Shown here piece after piece: positions 42,184 through 54,466 of a stretch of 64,000 nucleotides of DNA. The DNA comes from Pseudorasbora parva (Eukaryota; Chordata; Actinopteri; Cypriniformes; Gobionidae). Numbering within the stretch: the stretch's first letter is position 1; each line of letters opens with the position of its first letter. The DNA is taken from contig NC_090174.1 in the NCBI RefSeq assembly GCF_024679245.1, positions 44,126,188 to 44,190,187 of the forward strand, written 5' to 3'. The notes beneath the pieces were generated by a model. It saw nothing but the letters and a program-made list of their open reading frames with translations, did no database searches and was not told the origin of the DNA. The position numbers and the translations under genes were made by a program.

Positions 42184-43034
42184 CTCTCAGAAGTGCTATT
42201 CTGCCATACATTATAGTTCTCCTTTTCAATCCGCTTAGAAAAGAGCCACGTTTTATTTTGTGTCACCATACTTGATCGTTCAACTATTAGTGTAACTGTA
42301 TTTAAATAGGGAAAACGTGGAGGTGTTTTGTCGCTTCTAACTTGATCTCTGTTTGGTACCATAGTGAATGAACTGGGCTTAGTAGGCTAAGCTAAATGCT
42401 ATCAGATCATCACCGCGCGTAAGAGAGATTAAGTGCACACACTCAGACAAGAGAGGTATGTATCAACTCATCTTAGTTAAGGGAATAACATAGTTTAAAA
42501 TGAAAAAGCGGTGAAGTATCCCTTTAAAGGGATAGTTCACCCAAAAATTAAAATGTGATGTTTATCTGCTTACCCCCAGTGCATCCAAGATGTAGGTGTC
42601 TTTGTTTCTTTAGTAGAACCAGGGCCGGCGCGTGCCTATAGGCGAACTAGGCAGCCGCCTAGGGCGGCGGCTCACCCAGGGCGGCAAGAGAGAGAGAGAG
42701 TGTAACTGTGTAAGCGAGAGAGAGAATTTAAAAAAATATGTATTTGTTAGTTTTACATTAGGTAGGTTACAATTATGGCACTTATATCAACAACATTTTT
42801 TCCCACTCCATTAGTATAAATTTAAAAATAAAAATTTCCGCCCGGCCGCGCCCCCACCTCACTTAGAGCGGCATCGATTAGTATATGCGTGCAAAATACG
42901 CTCGACTGTGCCATCCGTTCCGTGGAAGAGCGCTTTTCGCTGCTTCGAGACCATGGGCGCGTATTTGGGTTTTTATATGACATCACATCTCTCAAAGAAA
43001 AGGAGAATAGCCTACAATAGTTCTTCAGGATTGC

Positions 43035-43765
43035 TTAAGACTGGAAAAGGCCCTGACTCATGGAGACTCACGGGATGTTGATAGGCATAAATAGTTTGAA
43101 GAGCTGACTGCTTTGGGTAGACGCCTGGTTGCTGGATCTAAACCACTGGATGCGCTTAAATTCATCTATGAAAAAGGGATGGAATAAATTTTTCTGAGCC
43201 CGATCTCACGAAAATGCATAGCCTATAAATAGTTTTCAATCTCGTGGAATGTATACGCCAAAATGAGTTTTGGCATGCATATGGTAGGCTACGTGGTTTT
43301 TCGCGTGCATATGATACGCACTTTATGGCGTATTATATGAACCGTATTATTAGGGTTATGGCGTATTATACATACGCATAAAGTGCGTATCATATGCACG
43401 CAAAAAAGATTTTACACTCTTAGTATTTATACGCATGACCATGAGATTGTGTTGATTTTTCCCAATGTTTTTATAGCATTGAGAGTGCTTCTCACTCTCC
43501 CCGTCACTGTGAGCTCAGTTTCTCAAAGCTTAAACTGATTAAAAATTATCTCCGACGTACAATGACACAAGACAGACTCAATGGACTAGCAATTGGACTA
43601 CTAATTGCAATTGAGCACGAATTAGCTGAAAAAGTTAAACTCGAGGACGCAATTAAAGCCCTTTGCCGCTGCGAAACCCCGACGAGCACGCTTCTGAAAT
43701 GTAGGCTATTATGTGAATGTGTGTTTGTGTGTATCAGTCAAGAAAAAAATCGAAACCTCCAATGA
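43035..43765 (+). pseudogene. hAT transposase C-terminal remnant (ZMYM1-like type)
   Basis: Two + strand pieces remain. About 43095-43190 reads RRLVAGSKPLDALKFIYEKG. After a foldback insertion, about 43460-43680 reads the hAT dimerisation region: LLTLPVTVSS, LKLIKNYLRRTMTQDRLNGL and IEHELAEKV. This wording is that of the hAT group whose fish copies are usually annotated as zinc finger MYM-type protein 1-like. The catalytic core and DNA-binding finger are absent, so it is not functional. Confidence 0.8.
43205..43450. mobile_element. Foldback element inside the hAT
   Basis: The arms 43298-43327 and 43377-43407 are near-perfect inverted copies (CGTGCATATGATACGCACTT core). The outer parts include ATCTCACGAAAATGC on the left and GCATGACCATGAGAT on the right. 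It separates two coding pieces of the hAT transposase, so it is a later insertion. Confidence 0.65.
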
Positions 43766-45587
43766 GCTAAATATTTGTTTGCATATTGCATATGTTTAGA
43801 GATGTTCTGCTGGTGGAAACAACAGGAGACCATAATAGCTAACGCGACTGTCAAGATATGGCTCGCACAGTGTTCAGAGCATAAGTTCAGAGTCCGCGCC
43901 AGCAGCAGCAGCGCGCGTTTCTTGTAAGCGTGGCGTTTATGTTGCGTGTCATCCGTGGGGCGTCTGCTGATATTAATGTACAGGGAAGCCCTATACTTCA
44001 TGTTAAATATAAATATATTGCTGATTGATACAGCAAAGACAACGCCGGCAGTATAGCCGGCCCATACCATATCCATGGTATTGACGGCAAAAGGCTACAG
44101 AATATTTCGTTCTGTATTGACTGGTTTAATATTTCAAAATCGATAATTATATTGTTTTTTATTATTACAATTCGGCCTATATCTGCATTTATGTACAGAC
44201 TTTCAAACATGAAAATGTCATTTTTATTAATGTGTATTCGTGTCAAAATGGCATATACACATCTTTTCCTATTATATTTCGCCTGGAAACGCTTCCAACA
44301 CGCTCGCGTGTCGCGTGAAAATAGGCAGGCCTATCTTCTATTTGAAGCATGCACGTATTTTCCGCGCGGCTCGGACCGACGTAGGCAGTATGCAAGCTCT
44401 AACCGGTTAACATGGGAGCCGAAATAAAAACGGACACGCCACGCAGCCGAGATGCTCACGACACGCTTGCAGTGTGTCCCCGGCGTTATGGCCTTTTCAC
44501 AACTGGTTCCTTCATTCGTTATTTATAACAGGTATTTATCTGATTGCGAAATGACTAAATTATCGTGCGCTTAGGTCGCGCTCTCTCTTATGTGGTCTTT
44601 GAATTTGAAATGAGCTGCTGAATAAAATGCATCTAATCTTATGCTTTCGTTGCTGTAAACTCCGTTAAATGAGCATACCACGGGAATTGAAGATCGGATT
44701 TATATTCATTTTGCGTAGGTGTAAGGTAGGCTATAAGACAACCTGCATGTTCTTTTTTTATTTTTATTTGTTTAGCTCCGTTTGCGAGAGCCGCGAGCAT
44801 AATCAGCCTGCCTCAGCTCGTCAAAATGCCTTTTACTGTGGTGGTAATAGTAGGCGAAATTAACTAACATTGTGATGCTTGAAGTGTTTTATATCTATGG
44901 ATTTTATTATAGGCAAGACAAGCCAAGAGTTGATTTGAGAGACTAAATCGATTAAATATGCGGTTAACTCACTGTCGGCCGCTGGCTGCTTGGTCGTCAC
45001 TTTAAAAAAATAAAACTTTAATTTAACAAACAAAAAAATGCTCTAAACATTTTTCTAAATTAACTTAATAAAGAAACGAAACGAAATATATCTACTTTGA
45101 CATTAAAAACAAAACAGAACTATTTTAATGGCTGCAACAATGTAAAAAAAAACAAAACAAAAAAAACCCCGGCCTCCAGTCGGACTCGGGCCGAGAATTT
45201 TGATAAGCCTAGATTTGAGGCCCGTGCAGGGCTCTAGTTTTATTCTGTACACTGTCTATTATAAAACAGAAATGATATGCAGCTGTAGAACTGTGTACTT
45301 TTTTCACGTTGCAGAATGAAAAATAAAATCTGAAAACATGCCTGCACGTTTTTATTTTAGTGTCATTTTATAGATAAAGAACATATTAATTTGTATGTAC
45401 ATGCATCTTAAGGATACCTAATTGTGAGTGTGAGGTGGGGGGCGGCACGATCGTGCTCTGCCTAGAGTGGCATTTGAGCTAGCGCCGGCCCTGAGTAGAA
45501 CACAAATGAAGATTTTAATTATTTTTAATTTAATTTCTAATTTACTTTCTTCTGGTCCGATCATTCAAGGTCAAACTGGTCCGATCA

Positions 45588-46196
<609 letters not shown>

Positions 46197-46201
46197 CTTT
46201 G

Positions 46202-47186
46202 TGTCAGGATCTCTGAGAGAAGACTCCAATGCAGAAAATGTGTTAACGGGTTTATTTACAAAACGGCAGACACGACAAGAGATTAAGGGAGAGGAGGTGA
46301 TAACAGCCCACACAAACAGGCAGGGAAGAAGCATAGGTAGGTTCAGAGAGCGGGGGCTCTGTCTAGCACAGGATGACGGTCGATTGGAGAGCAGTGATGG
46401 AAGGCAAGTTAAACACTGGAGGGAAACATTGAGGACCAAGCAGAATAACAGCTCGAGGATAGACTCTTTGGGCACAAACAGGCACAGCACAGTTCTTGCT
46501 GCTTGACAAATACTTTGAGCGACCAGGAAAACTCAGCCGGCAAGACAGGACTAGAATAGACATGACAAAGCAGGCACAAGACACAGACAGGTATAATAAA
46601 GAAAACAAGAGATACTACAACTAAAATGGGAAAACTAATTAAGAGAAAACAGATACTGGTAAATAACTAAAGAATCTAGTCAAATAAAAAAAATGAATAA
46701 ATAGAAAATAAGGGAAAAGGTATACCGGTACTAAAGTAAACTGAGAACTCTAGATAAAGCAAACTAGAAAAGAAAACTAAGGAAAAATAAACAATGGGAA
46801 GGATACTTAGGAACAGAAGGCAACACAACTAGTCTGCTCAAACACAGCAGACTATCAGTACAGCTAAGTTCAAGGTAGCACAAAATCTAATGTAGTTTTG
46901 CACAGGAAAGCACAACATAACACACAGCGGCACAATCTATAATGAACTGGCAAAACATGAGGTAACGAGAACAAATTATAATGGGAGCTGAGAACACGGG
47001 GAACAGGTGACAACACTCAGACTAATGAGGACTTATCAAGGACTAAACAAGAGGGCATGGTAATTGGAAACTAGGCGGAACAAGAGGAGCACATGGCAAA
47101 CACAAACAAAGACAAAGTCATGTGCTGACACACAACACAAACATAGAGACATAAAACAAAGACAGAACTGTCAGAGAACCCTGACA
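46202..47186 (-). mobile_element. Solo LTR, 985 bp
   Basis: The unit starts TGTCAGGATC and ends GAACCCTGACA (TG...CA, 7-bp inverted ends TGTCAGG/CCTGACA). It is flanked by a 5-bp duplication CTTTG at 46197-46201 and 47187-47191. Read on the - strand, an AATAAA signal lies near its 3' end (46250 area), which sets the orientation. No internal retroviral-type genes, primer site or second LTR are nearby, so it is a solo LTR left by recombination. Its parent family cannot be named from sequence alone. Confidence 0.8.
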
Positions 47187-47293
47187 CTTTGTGAATTTTC
47201 CTCCTTCATACTTTAGTACAAAGAATTGCCAAACGTTGACCAAAATATTTTTTTTTATGATTTGATATGATATGTTGATTGGTTGATATATCC

Positions 47294-47664
47294 GCATTTT
47301 AATATGCTTCTATTCATAGAGATATTTAGATGAAGTCCGGGGATTTTTAGGTCAGGTAGAGTCTGCGATCTCTGACCCAGTTTGTTTGCTGGATTCCATG
47401 GCTGCAATAGGCAGATTTTCCTGCCATCTGGCAACCTATTGTGTCAGAATACTATTGGTAAATTGGCAACATCCGTTATCGCACACAGACCAAAACAAAA
47501 ACAGACATTCTGCTGTGGAATGCACACTTCAAAGTAAAATAACTGGCTGTAGCATTGTTTTTCAGAGAAGTGAGTATGTGAACTCAGCATGTTTCCTAAA
47601 GATCTGCAAACATATCATGATATTTTGATGTTTTAGTACAGTCAAAAACTTGTATACAGCACCT
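47294..47664 (+). mobile_element. AGGTGC-family element, left-truncated
   Basis: It closely parallels about 8585-8940 in order and sequence (AATATGCTT, GACCCAGTT, TCCATGGCTGCAATA, CAGACATTCTG, CATGTTTCCTAAA). It ends ATACAGCACCTTC, a worn form of the family end. Confidence 0.65.
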
Positions 47665-47668
47665 TCAA

Positions 47669-48305
47669 AGGACAACTCCTGGGAATTTTTAAGTTTATCT
47701 TGATCGTTATACCTTTGTGAGTACAAAAATGAGCCGGATTGGTGCTTGCAACAAGGAGCTATTACAGTCAATGCCCAGAGCCTCCACTCAGCTAAAACGG
47801 CAGCTTTGGGGACATAAACGTAAAGGGTGTATTTGTGCCTCTTAACAGACACAAAATGCAATTAAAATGTCTGTCCAACATGATGCGTTTAGCCACTTAG
47901 CCATTGTTTAAATTCACCTAAATAGTGTTTTAGACGGCTGGCTGTAGTCTTGCGCTGAAGTCCTGTGGGAACTGCGGTTGTAGTCGGAAAAAAGGCAAAT
48001 AGTCCAGTTGGGAAGAGCATCGTTTGTAAATTTAAAAAATGGCTAAGTGGCTAAACGCATCTCATTGTCATGCAAGGGACCTGTCCTTGTTGGACAGACA
48101 TTTTAATTGCATTTTATGCCTGTTAAGAGGCACAAATACACCCTTTATGTTTATGCCCCCAAAGCTGCCGTTTTGAATGTGGGCTCTGGGCATTAACTGT
48201 AACAGCTCCGTGTTGCAAGGACCAATCCGGTTCAGGTTTTTTTCTATAGGTACTCATAAAGATATAATGATCAAGATAAACTTAAAAATTGCCCAGAGTT
48301 TTCCT
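47669..48305. mobile_element. 637-bp foldback DNA element with arms of about 230 bp
   Basis: The left arm, about 47669-47905, and right arm, about 48030-48305, are inverted copies (AGGACAACTCCTGGGAATTT / AGGAAAACTCTGGGCAATTT termini). TTAA lies on the right (48306-48309) and TCAA, probably mutated TTAA, on the left (47665-47668). Only about 125 bp separates the arms. Non-coding. Confidence 0.8.
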
Positions 48306-48309
48306 TTAA

Positions 48310-49335
<1,026 letters not shown>

Positions 49336-49462
49336 CATCCATGTTGTGTTGTATTTGTCAGTGTAGATCATTTGAATTGAGCCTTGATACACATTACTAA
49401 AGGTGACCTTGTGGTACACTGGAGAAGTAATGGTCTGTAGCACAGTGACAGGTGACTCTTCC

Positions 49463-49867
<405 letters not shown>

Positions 49868-50190
49868 TAAGAGCTGTACATGTAAACCTCACTCAGCTGT
49901 CCTAGGCGCACTAGAGACTGCGGTATTTAGCATGTTAGTGCGCCAGCCTCTCATGCTGGAGACGCTGGTTTGAATCCCGCTCTGAGTGGGTTAAGTAGGA
50001 CTGGATACATTTGGTGCCGTGGCCCGGATGTGAGCGAGGTTTAGAGTGGTGTGTGTAATGGAGGCAAATTATTAAGAGCTGTGTATGTAAACCACACTGA
50101 ATAACGTTAGGTCTTTGTTAGCGTGCCCGCCTCCCATTCCGGAGACTGCGGTTCAAATCCCGCTCAAAGCGGGTTGAGTAGGATGGAATT
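49868..50190 (+). mobile_element. Two tandem tRNA-derived SINE units
   Basis: Two successive units each start AAGAGCTGT..ATGTAAACC, then have a tRNA-like body with an A-box-like TAGTGCGCCAGCC / TAGCGTGCCCGCC and a B box (GGTTTGAATCCCG at about 49968; GGTTCAAATCCCG at about 50150). Each is followed by GGTTRAGTAGGA. They lack tRNA folding of a true gene and are better read as a SINE or tRNA-pseudogene dimer. Confidence 0.6.
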
Positions 50191-50284
50191 TGAGTAGAAA
50201 TTTGATTATTATATCCAATAATAATCAAATCAACATTAGCAATGCATTACTAATAGCATCACTTAGATGTTTCTTCAACTATAT

Positions 50285-50365
50285 ACTCTTAGAAAAAAGG
50301 GTTAATTGGGGTTCTATATAGAACCATAGGGTTCTTTACTTAAAAAGAGTTCTATGTAGAACCGG
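50285..50365. repeat. GGTTCTATATAGAACC repeat fragment
   Basis: Contains the 16-bp palindrome GGTTCTATATAGAACC plus related GGTTCTTTA and TTCTATGTAGAACC blocks, a common fish palindromic repeat. Confidence 0.6.
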
Positions 50366-50407
50366 AAAAGCGGGAATAGTGCGGTGCCCGGTGACTGTCC
50401 CGTCCCG

Positions 50408-50672
50408 TCATGATAAATGGTAAATGGACTGCATTTATGTAGCGCTTTTAACAGACCCTATGGCCATCCAAAGCGCTTTACATTTTTTTTGCCTCACATT
50501 CACCCATTCATACACCGACGATGCCAGCCATGTAAGGCACCATCCAGCTCATCGGGAGCAGCTGGGGTTAGGTGTCTTGCTCAAGGACACTTCGACACTT
50601 GGTCAGGTGGAACCGGGGATCGAACCACCAACCTTTCGGTTTGTAGACAACCTACATGAGCTACTGCCGCCC
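50408..50672 (-). mobile_element. tRNA-derived SINE, reverse orientation
   Basis: Read on the - strand, a tRNA-like head with a B-box-like GGTTGGTGGTTCGATCCC and GTCCTTGAGCAAGACACC leads to a tail containing AAAGCGCTTTGGATGG and ATGTAAAGCGC. This is a widespread fish SINE layout; it begins next to GGGCGGCAGTAGC at about 50672. Confidence 0.7.
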
Positions 50673-50689
50673 AATAAAAGTCCCGGTGC

Positions 50690-50949
50690 TCGCGAGGTGT
50701 GTGTTTGCACAACAATCACTCCAGCGGCCGTGCTCAGCTCTACAACACTCGGTCCTGCTCTGCTTCACACTATAGTAACGTTAATAACCGCATCCATGAA
50801 CATTATTTCTGCCCCTGTCCTTTTTTCCACCGGCTGTGAGGTGAAGACCACATGTCCCAAGAAGCTGCGCTCAAACTTGGCATCATCAACCTACGCCTTT
50901 GTTTTGAATAGGCGCCCTCTAGTGGACGGAAAAGTTGCATAGCGCACCT
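50690..50949 (-). mobile_element. AGGTGC-family TTAA element, truncated
   Basis: Its right end, reverse complemented, is AGGTGCGCTATGCAACTTTT, with TTAA at 50950-50953. The body matches 5600-5790 in reverse (GGTCCTGCTCTGCTTC, TAACGTTAATAACCGCATCC blocks). Its left end runs against the SINE. Confidence 0.65.
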
Positions 50950-50953
50950 TTAA

Positions 50954-51199
50954 GTTTTTCTTTTTTTTAATGATTGACAGTAAATAATAAAACAGTACAA
51001 TCGAAACATAATTTAGCTAAATAAATAAAACTAAATTTAAACAAAGCCTAGTTTAATGTGACCTTCATATAAAAAAGATGAAGAACTGGACATGTGTTTA
51101 GTTTTATATTTAAATTTTATTTACCCGTAGGACATATATGTGCCTGTAGTTGAAGAATCGTCTACTTATTATCATCACTAAATTCAGGATCGTCGTTGC
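50954..51199. other. Intron 2 stretch: nothing recognised
   Basis: AT-rich and apparently unique. Confidence 0.4.
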
Positions 51200-51925
51200 A
51201 AGGGGTGTGTGAATGCGAAAGCAAGGACAGAAGGTGTGTTCAGCGGTCTATTCCAGTCAAGACAGCAGTGTACTGCAGACTACAGTATCCCTCCCTCCCT
51301 CCCTCCCTCCCCCTTGCTCTGTCCTACTCTACACTGCATTAAGCTGTGCACGAGGAGAGGAATGCCAATATGCTGTGCTGTCGGAGTGTGTGTGTGCGTG
51401 TTCTGAAGGTGAAGTGGGATAGCGAGGATGTGAAATCAAGGCCGGTAAGGTCTATAATTGTGCTGGCTCTAGAGAGAAGTGTTTGCTCCTTTGCAGCATG
51501 ACAGCGAGCGCGTGTGCATGCGTACGCGTCTGTGATGCGGGATGAGAAGACTCAGCAGTGTGGCCGCTTCCCCCTGCACTCACCAGCTGATATAGTAGTC
51601 CGGCATACTTCCTGTGCAGCGGTTGGTTGAGTAAGTGTATGCAAGTGTGTGAGGAGCGGAGAGGAGGGAAAGAGGAGCGGCGGGCCTGTAGTGTGGTGGA
51701 ATGAAGAGCGGAGCATGCTGGGGGCCGGGAACGGTGCGCTCCTTCTGCAGCTCGGGCTGCCTGAGCCGCTTCAGCCATGGTCAGTGCCCTCACTCCGGAG
51801 GAAGAGATGACACTTCCTCATCTTTATCGCATGCTCCTGCTCCTCTTGCTCTTGTACGGGCACCGACTCGTTCCTCTTCGTTCTGTCATCTCCTGAAACT
51901 CACCTGCCTCAGAGGTAGGATATGA
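51200..51925 (+). promoter_or_regulatory. Candidate internal promoter with alternative first exon
   Basis: A GC-richer, TE-poor island inside AT-rich intron 2, with a (CCCT)n tract at about 51288-51312 and several CpGs from 51480 to 51800. It ends close to an ORF starting at 51701 and a donor-like GTCAGT at 51780. Such a patch inside a large intron is consistent with an internal promoter, but no transcript evidence is available. Confidence 0.35.
51701..51779 (+). CDS. Possible alternative first coding exon of osbp2 (short, PH-less isoform)
   Basis: ATG at 51701 opens MKSGACWGPGTVRSFCSSGC and continues with CLSRFSH to a donor-like CATG|GTCAGT. The putative exon ends with one base (G) left over, the same phase as exon 2, so either could splice to the unseen exon 3 in frame. 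Mammalian OSBP2 is known to have shorter isoforms without the PH domain made from internal starts. I do not recognise this peptide from any named isoform. A second ATG at 51777 reads in another frame. The phase match is one in three by chance, so this is a hypothesis. Confidence 0.3.
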
Positions 51926-52851
51926 CCGCTCAGACTCTAACTGTGTTCTGCTGTAATCAATCTCTGTGTTTCGTTCTCCTGGTCTTCTTGAAAGGAAGTG
52001 TGGGTTCAGCACTTCCTTCCCCAGCCTCATTTTCATGTCCAGAGTTCGACTGACATGTCCAAGCACACTGTAATGTTCATGGTGTTCCTGACTTCATGAG
52101 GAGCTTTGCTTTCTCTCTCTCTGAGTTATATTTATGCATAGATTTGAATATTGCTTTCAGTATTGTGAATGAGCTTTTCTTTAGTACAAGAGAGCTGTTC
52201 AGTCAAGATGTCATTTTGTAGGCCAACCCGGTAAAAAAATGTTTTTATATTAGTCGTTTTTGATTTATGAATAAGGTTTGTGGTTAACACAACTGGAATA
52301 GACTTGATATTGCTATTGACATGCTATCATACTCAAATATGAATTTTTAAATTTAAGTTGCTAAAAAGTTGTTACACATACACTGCCATTACTGTATGTG
52401 TTTTTGAATGTGTCTGAATGCGATCCGTTTTAAAATATTTTTTTGCGTAAATAGATATTACTGCACAAGATGTACATAGTATGTGATATATTATAGATTA
52501 GTGTGACTGGTTTTATGACCCATGAAGTTTCATGACCCTCCAATTGCATCAGTGTGATCGATGAAAGTCAGTCGATGTTTTGGTTAATTCCTGCGCTCTT
52601 TATGCAGCAGCTGTGACCTTTAACAGTACTGAACCTGAGATTCACAGGCAGGTTTAGGCTGATATGAGATCAAGTTTGAGCTTGAGGAAATGAAAAGATA
52701 TCTAAATTAAGATCACAGATTTAGGCAGAAAGCTGTATGATCTTAGTGCTTGAGACAGAATCTGATAAGATGCAGAAAATGGGGGGATAATAATGTCAAG
52801 GGATCTTGGTTGGATTTACATGTAAAGCTTCAAACTATTATTCTAAAATTG
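51926..52851. other. Intron 2 stretch: nothing recognised
   Basis: Apparently unique, AT-rich. No element ends or gene are supported. Confidence 0.4.
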
Positions 52852-52855
52852 TTAA

Positions 52856-53345
52856 AGGGGTGATGAATTGAGGAATCAACTTTTCCTTGAGCTTTTGATA
52901 TATAAAAGGTCATGGTAAAATAAGAATATCCTGTAAGTTTCAGAGCTGAAAACTTCCTTGTTAGTCAAAGAAAAGCTTTTATAGACACCAGGCTGAGCAA
53001 ACGGTCCTGTGCTTCATACTGACGTCATTGCACGAAGAAACACCGGCTCTACAGCAGGTGTAATCCAGTAGCCTCGCCCACCGACTCATGGAGGGCTCGT
53101 TCTAGCTGGTCAACAACAATAAACATCCCGAGGAAGATTAAGATATTGCGCTATTCCTGGTTGTGGAAGAACACAGTCGCTGCATAAGTTTCCTTCGGAT
53201 CCTAATATTAGTAAACAAATCTCCGGTCGATGCTGGATTTGGATCCGACAGGAAAGGTGCAACACACCGATGTGAGTAAAACGTGTTTTATATGTAATAG
53301 TACTGCATTGTTATAGATCGTTTTGCTTATTTGTACGTGTCTAAC
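52856..53345 (+). mobile_element. TTAA-type element 5' part with a THAP-like exon
   Basis: It starts AGGGGTGATGAATTGAGG after TTAA at 52852-52855. The first 200 bp match 38760-39038 in reverse. The interior then encodes a THAP-like segment at 53144-53271. Kolobok and P-type transposases carry THAP DNA-binding domains, and Kolobok uses TTAA targets, so a Kolobok-like source is plausible. The right end is not found. Confidence 0.55.
53144..53271 (+). pseudogene. THAP zinc-finger-like exon fragment
   Basis: The + strand frame at 53144 reads YCAIPGCGRTQSLHKFPSDP. The C-x4-C pair followed by LHKFP is the start of a THAP domain (C2CH zinc finger that binds DNA). There is no in-frame ATG just before it, and the reading frame degrades after NISKQ. 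A good donor-like GTGAGT begins at 53272, suggesting a former exon end. It is likely a broken transposase or a fish THAP-like repeat gene. Confidence 0.5.
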
Positions 53346-53985
53346 AGAGCATACATTTAGCACGCTGGACTCAGACATGTATGGGAGATCATCAGAGCAA
53401 ACAGTCCTTTAATAAATAAATCCAAGCGGAATCCAAACTCGGAATGGATATCACAAACAATGTGACATAAACAATACAGGGCAACGAACTAAGGAAACCT
53501 TTAGGGCTTAAATAGACAGGTGATGATTAACATAAATTAGAAACATGTGCAAAGTCAAAGAATTACCACGGAAACAAACTAACAAAGAAAAAACAGGACT
53601 GGAAAAAAAGGAACAGAATACAGAGAAAACGAAACAGAAACAGAACTACACAACCTACTTATTTTTAGTAGGGGTGTTACGACACCCTCATGACACAATT
53701 TGATATATATCAATACTGAACAATATTATTGCGATACTCCAAGACATATGGTAAAAAGTCTATAAAAAAAATCCTGTTTATGTATTCACTAAAATCCTAA
53801 ATTTGATATTAGATAGGGGTGGAAATGTATAGACTTAAACTTGGAGCTGCTAGCCAAATGCCCAGGACAATGTGACAGCAGAATAAAAATATTCATGATT
53901 CTGAAGCTGAAAATTATCAGAACCCACAAATATTCCCCCATTATTATACATTATATTCAACATTTTATATATATCTATAAATATC

Positions 53986-53990
<5 letters not shown>
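53346..53990. other. Intron 2 stretch: A-rich, possible LTR relic
   Basis: About 53400-53690 is A-rich with AATAAATAAATCC near its start. It resembles in style the solo LTR at 46202 (long, A-rich, minus-sense poly(A) side on the left), but I cannot define its ends. The rest is unrecognised. Confidence 0.3.

Positions 53991-54079
<89 letters not shown>
53991..54079. repeat. (TA)n microsatellite, left half of the retrotransposon target site
   Basis: TA array running directly into the left LTR. The right LTR is followed by more TA (59076-59104) and GA repeats, so a single TA/GA array was split by the insertion. Confidence 0.95.
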
Positions 54080-54082
<3 letters not shown>

Positions 54083-54466
54083 GGCAGGGTGAAGGATCAC
54101 GCAACAATGGAATTGGTGCAAAGCCCCCAGAGGGTGGATTTATTTGTATGAACTGTGACAAACGTGATGTGTTTAGGTGCAGGTGCGCTGTGGATGTCCT
54201 TCTTCCGGGTGCCCTGGTGCTAGCGGTGACGTGGGTGCGGCGAGGTGGCCGGAGCGTCACAGGCTGCAGTCTGGGTGAGAGAGAGAGAGACAGGTTAGCG
54301 TAGTGCTGCATGGAGATCGTGCTCCACCTGGTGTCCCAGAGTCAAGGCTTTTAAGCCCGGGCCTGATGGCCTGCAGCTGTGACGATCCGGCCCGTGCTGA
54401 TCGTGTGCAGGTGTTTTCCATCAATTGCCAGGGCGACGCTGATGAGAGCTCGGGAGACTTGTCACA
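54080..54466 (-). repeat. 3' LTR of the Gmr1-type element (387 bp)
   Basis: Read by eye against 58689-59075 it shows no difference. It contains a - strand AATAAA at 54139-54144 near its 3' end. The stop codon of the gag-pol frame (54462-54464) lies inside it. Confidence 0.95.

Larger units (their letters stand above)
42620..45493 (+). mobile_element. hAT DNA transposon, 2874 bp, non-functional
   Basis: The terminal inverted repeats are CAGGGCCGGCGC and GCGCCGGCCCTG. An exact 8-bp target duplication AGTAGAAC lies at 42612-42619 and 45494-45501, diagnostic of hAT insertion. Transposase remnants on the + strand end in a hAT dimerisation domain at about 43470-43680. A separate foldback element interrupts the coding part. 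The region from 43700 to 45490 is non-coding. Confidence 0.9.
42534..45560. mobile_element. AAGGGATAGTTCACCC MITE, interrupted by a hAT element
   Basis: The left part 42534-42619 starts AGGGATAGTTCACCC after TTAA at 42530-42533 and has the GCTTACCCCCAGTGCATCC block typical of a very common cyprinid repeat. The right part resumes at 45494 with AGTAGAACACAAATGAAG. The right terminus is not clear. Confidence 0.6.

Noticed and set aside
49905..50170. Possible tRNA genes
   Set aside because: B boxes are good, but the units lack a full cloverleaf with paired acceptor stem and occur as repeats with SINE-like tails.
51452..51793. - strand ORF starting MRALTMAEAAQAARAAEG
   Set aside because: Ala/Arg-rich translation of a GC-rich patch on the strand opposite to osbp2, with no recognisable domain or exon signals.
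52856..53345. Third exon of osbp2
   Set aside because: The segment has a splice donor and protein-like reading, but it encodes a THAP-like finger in a TTAA element, not the acidic linker and ORD expected after the PH domain.
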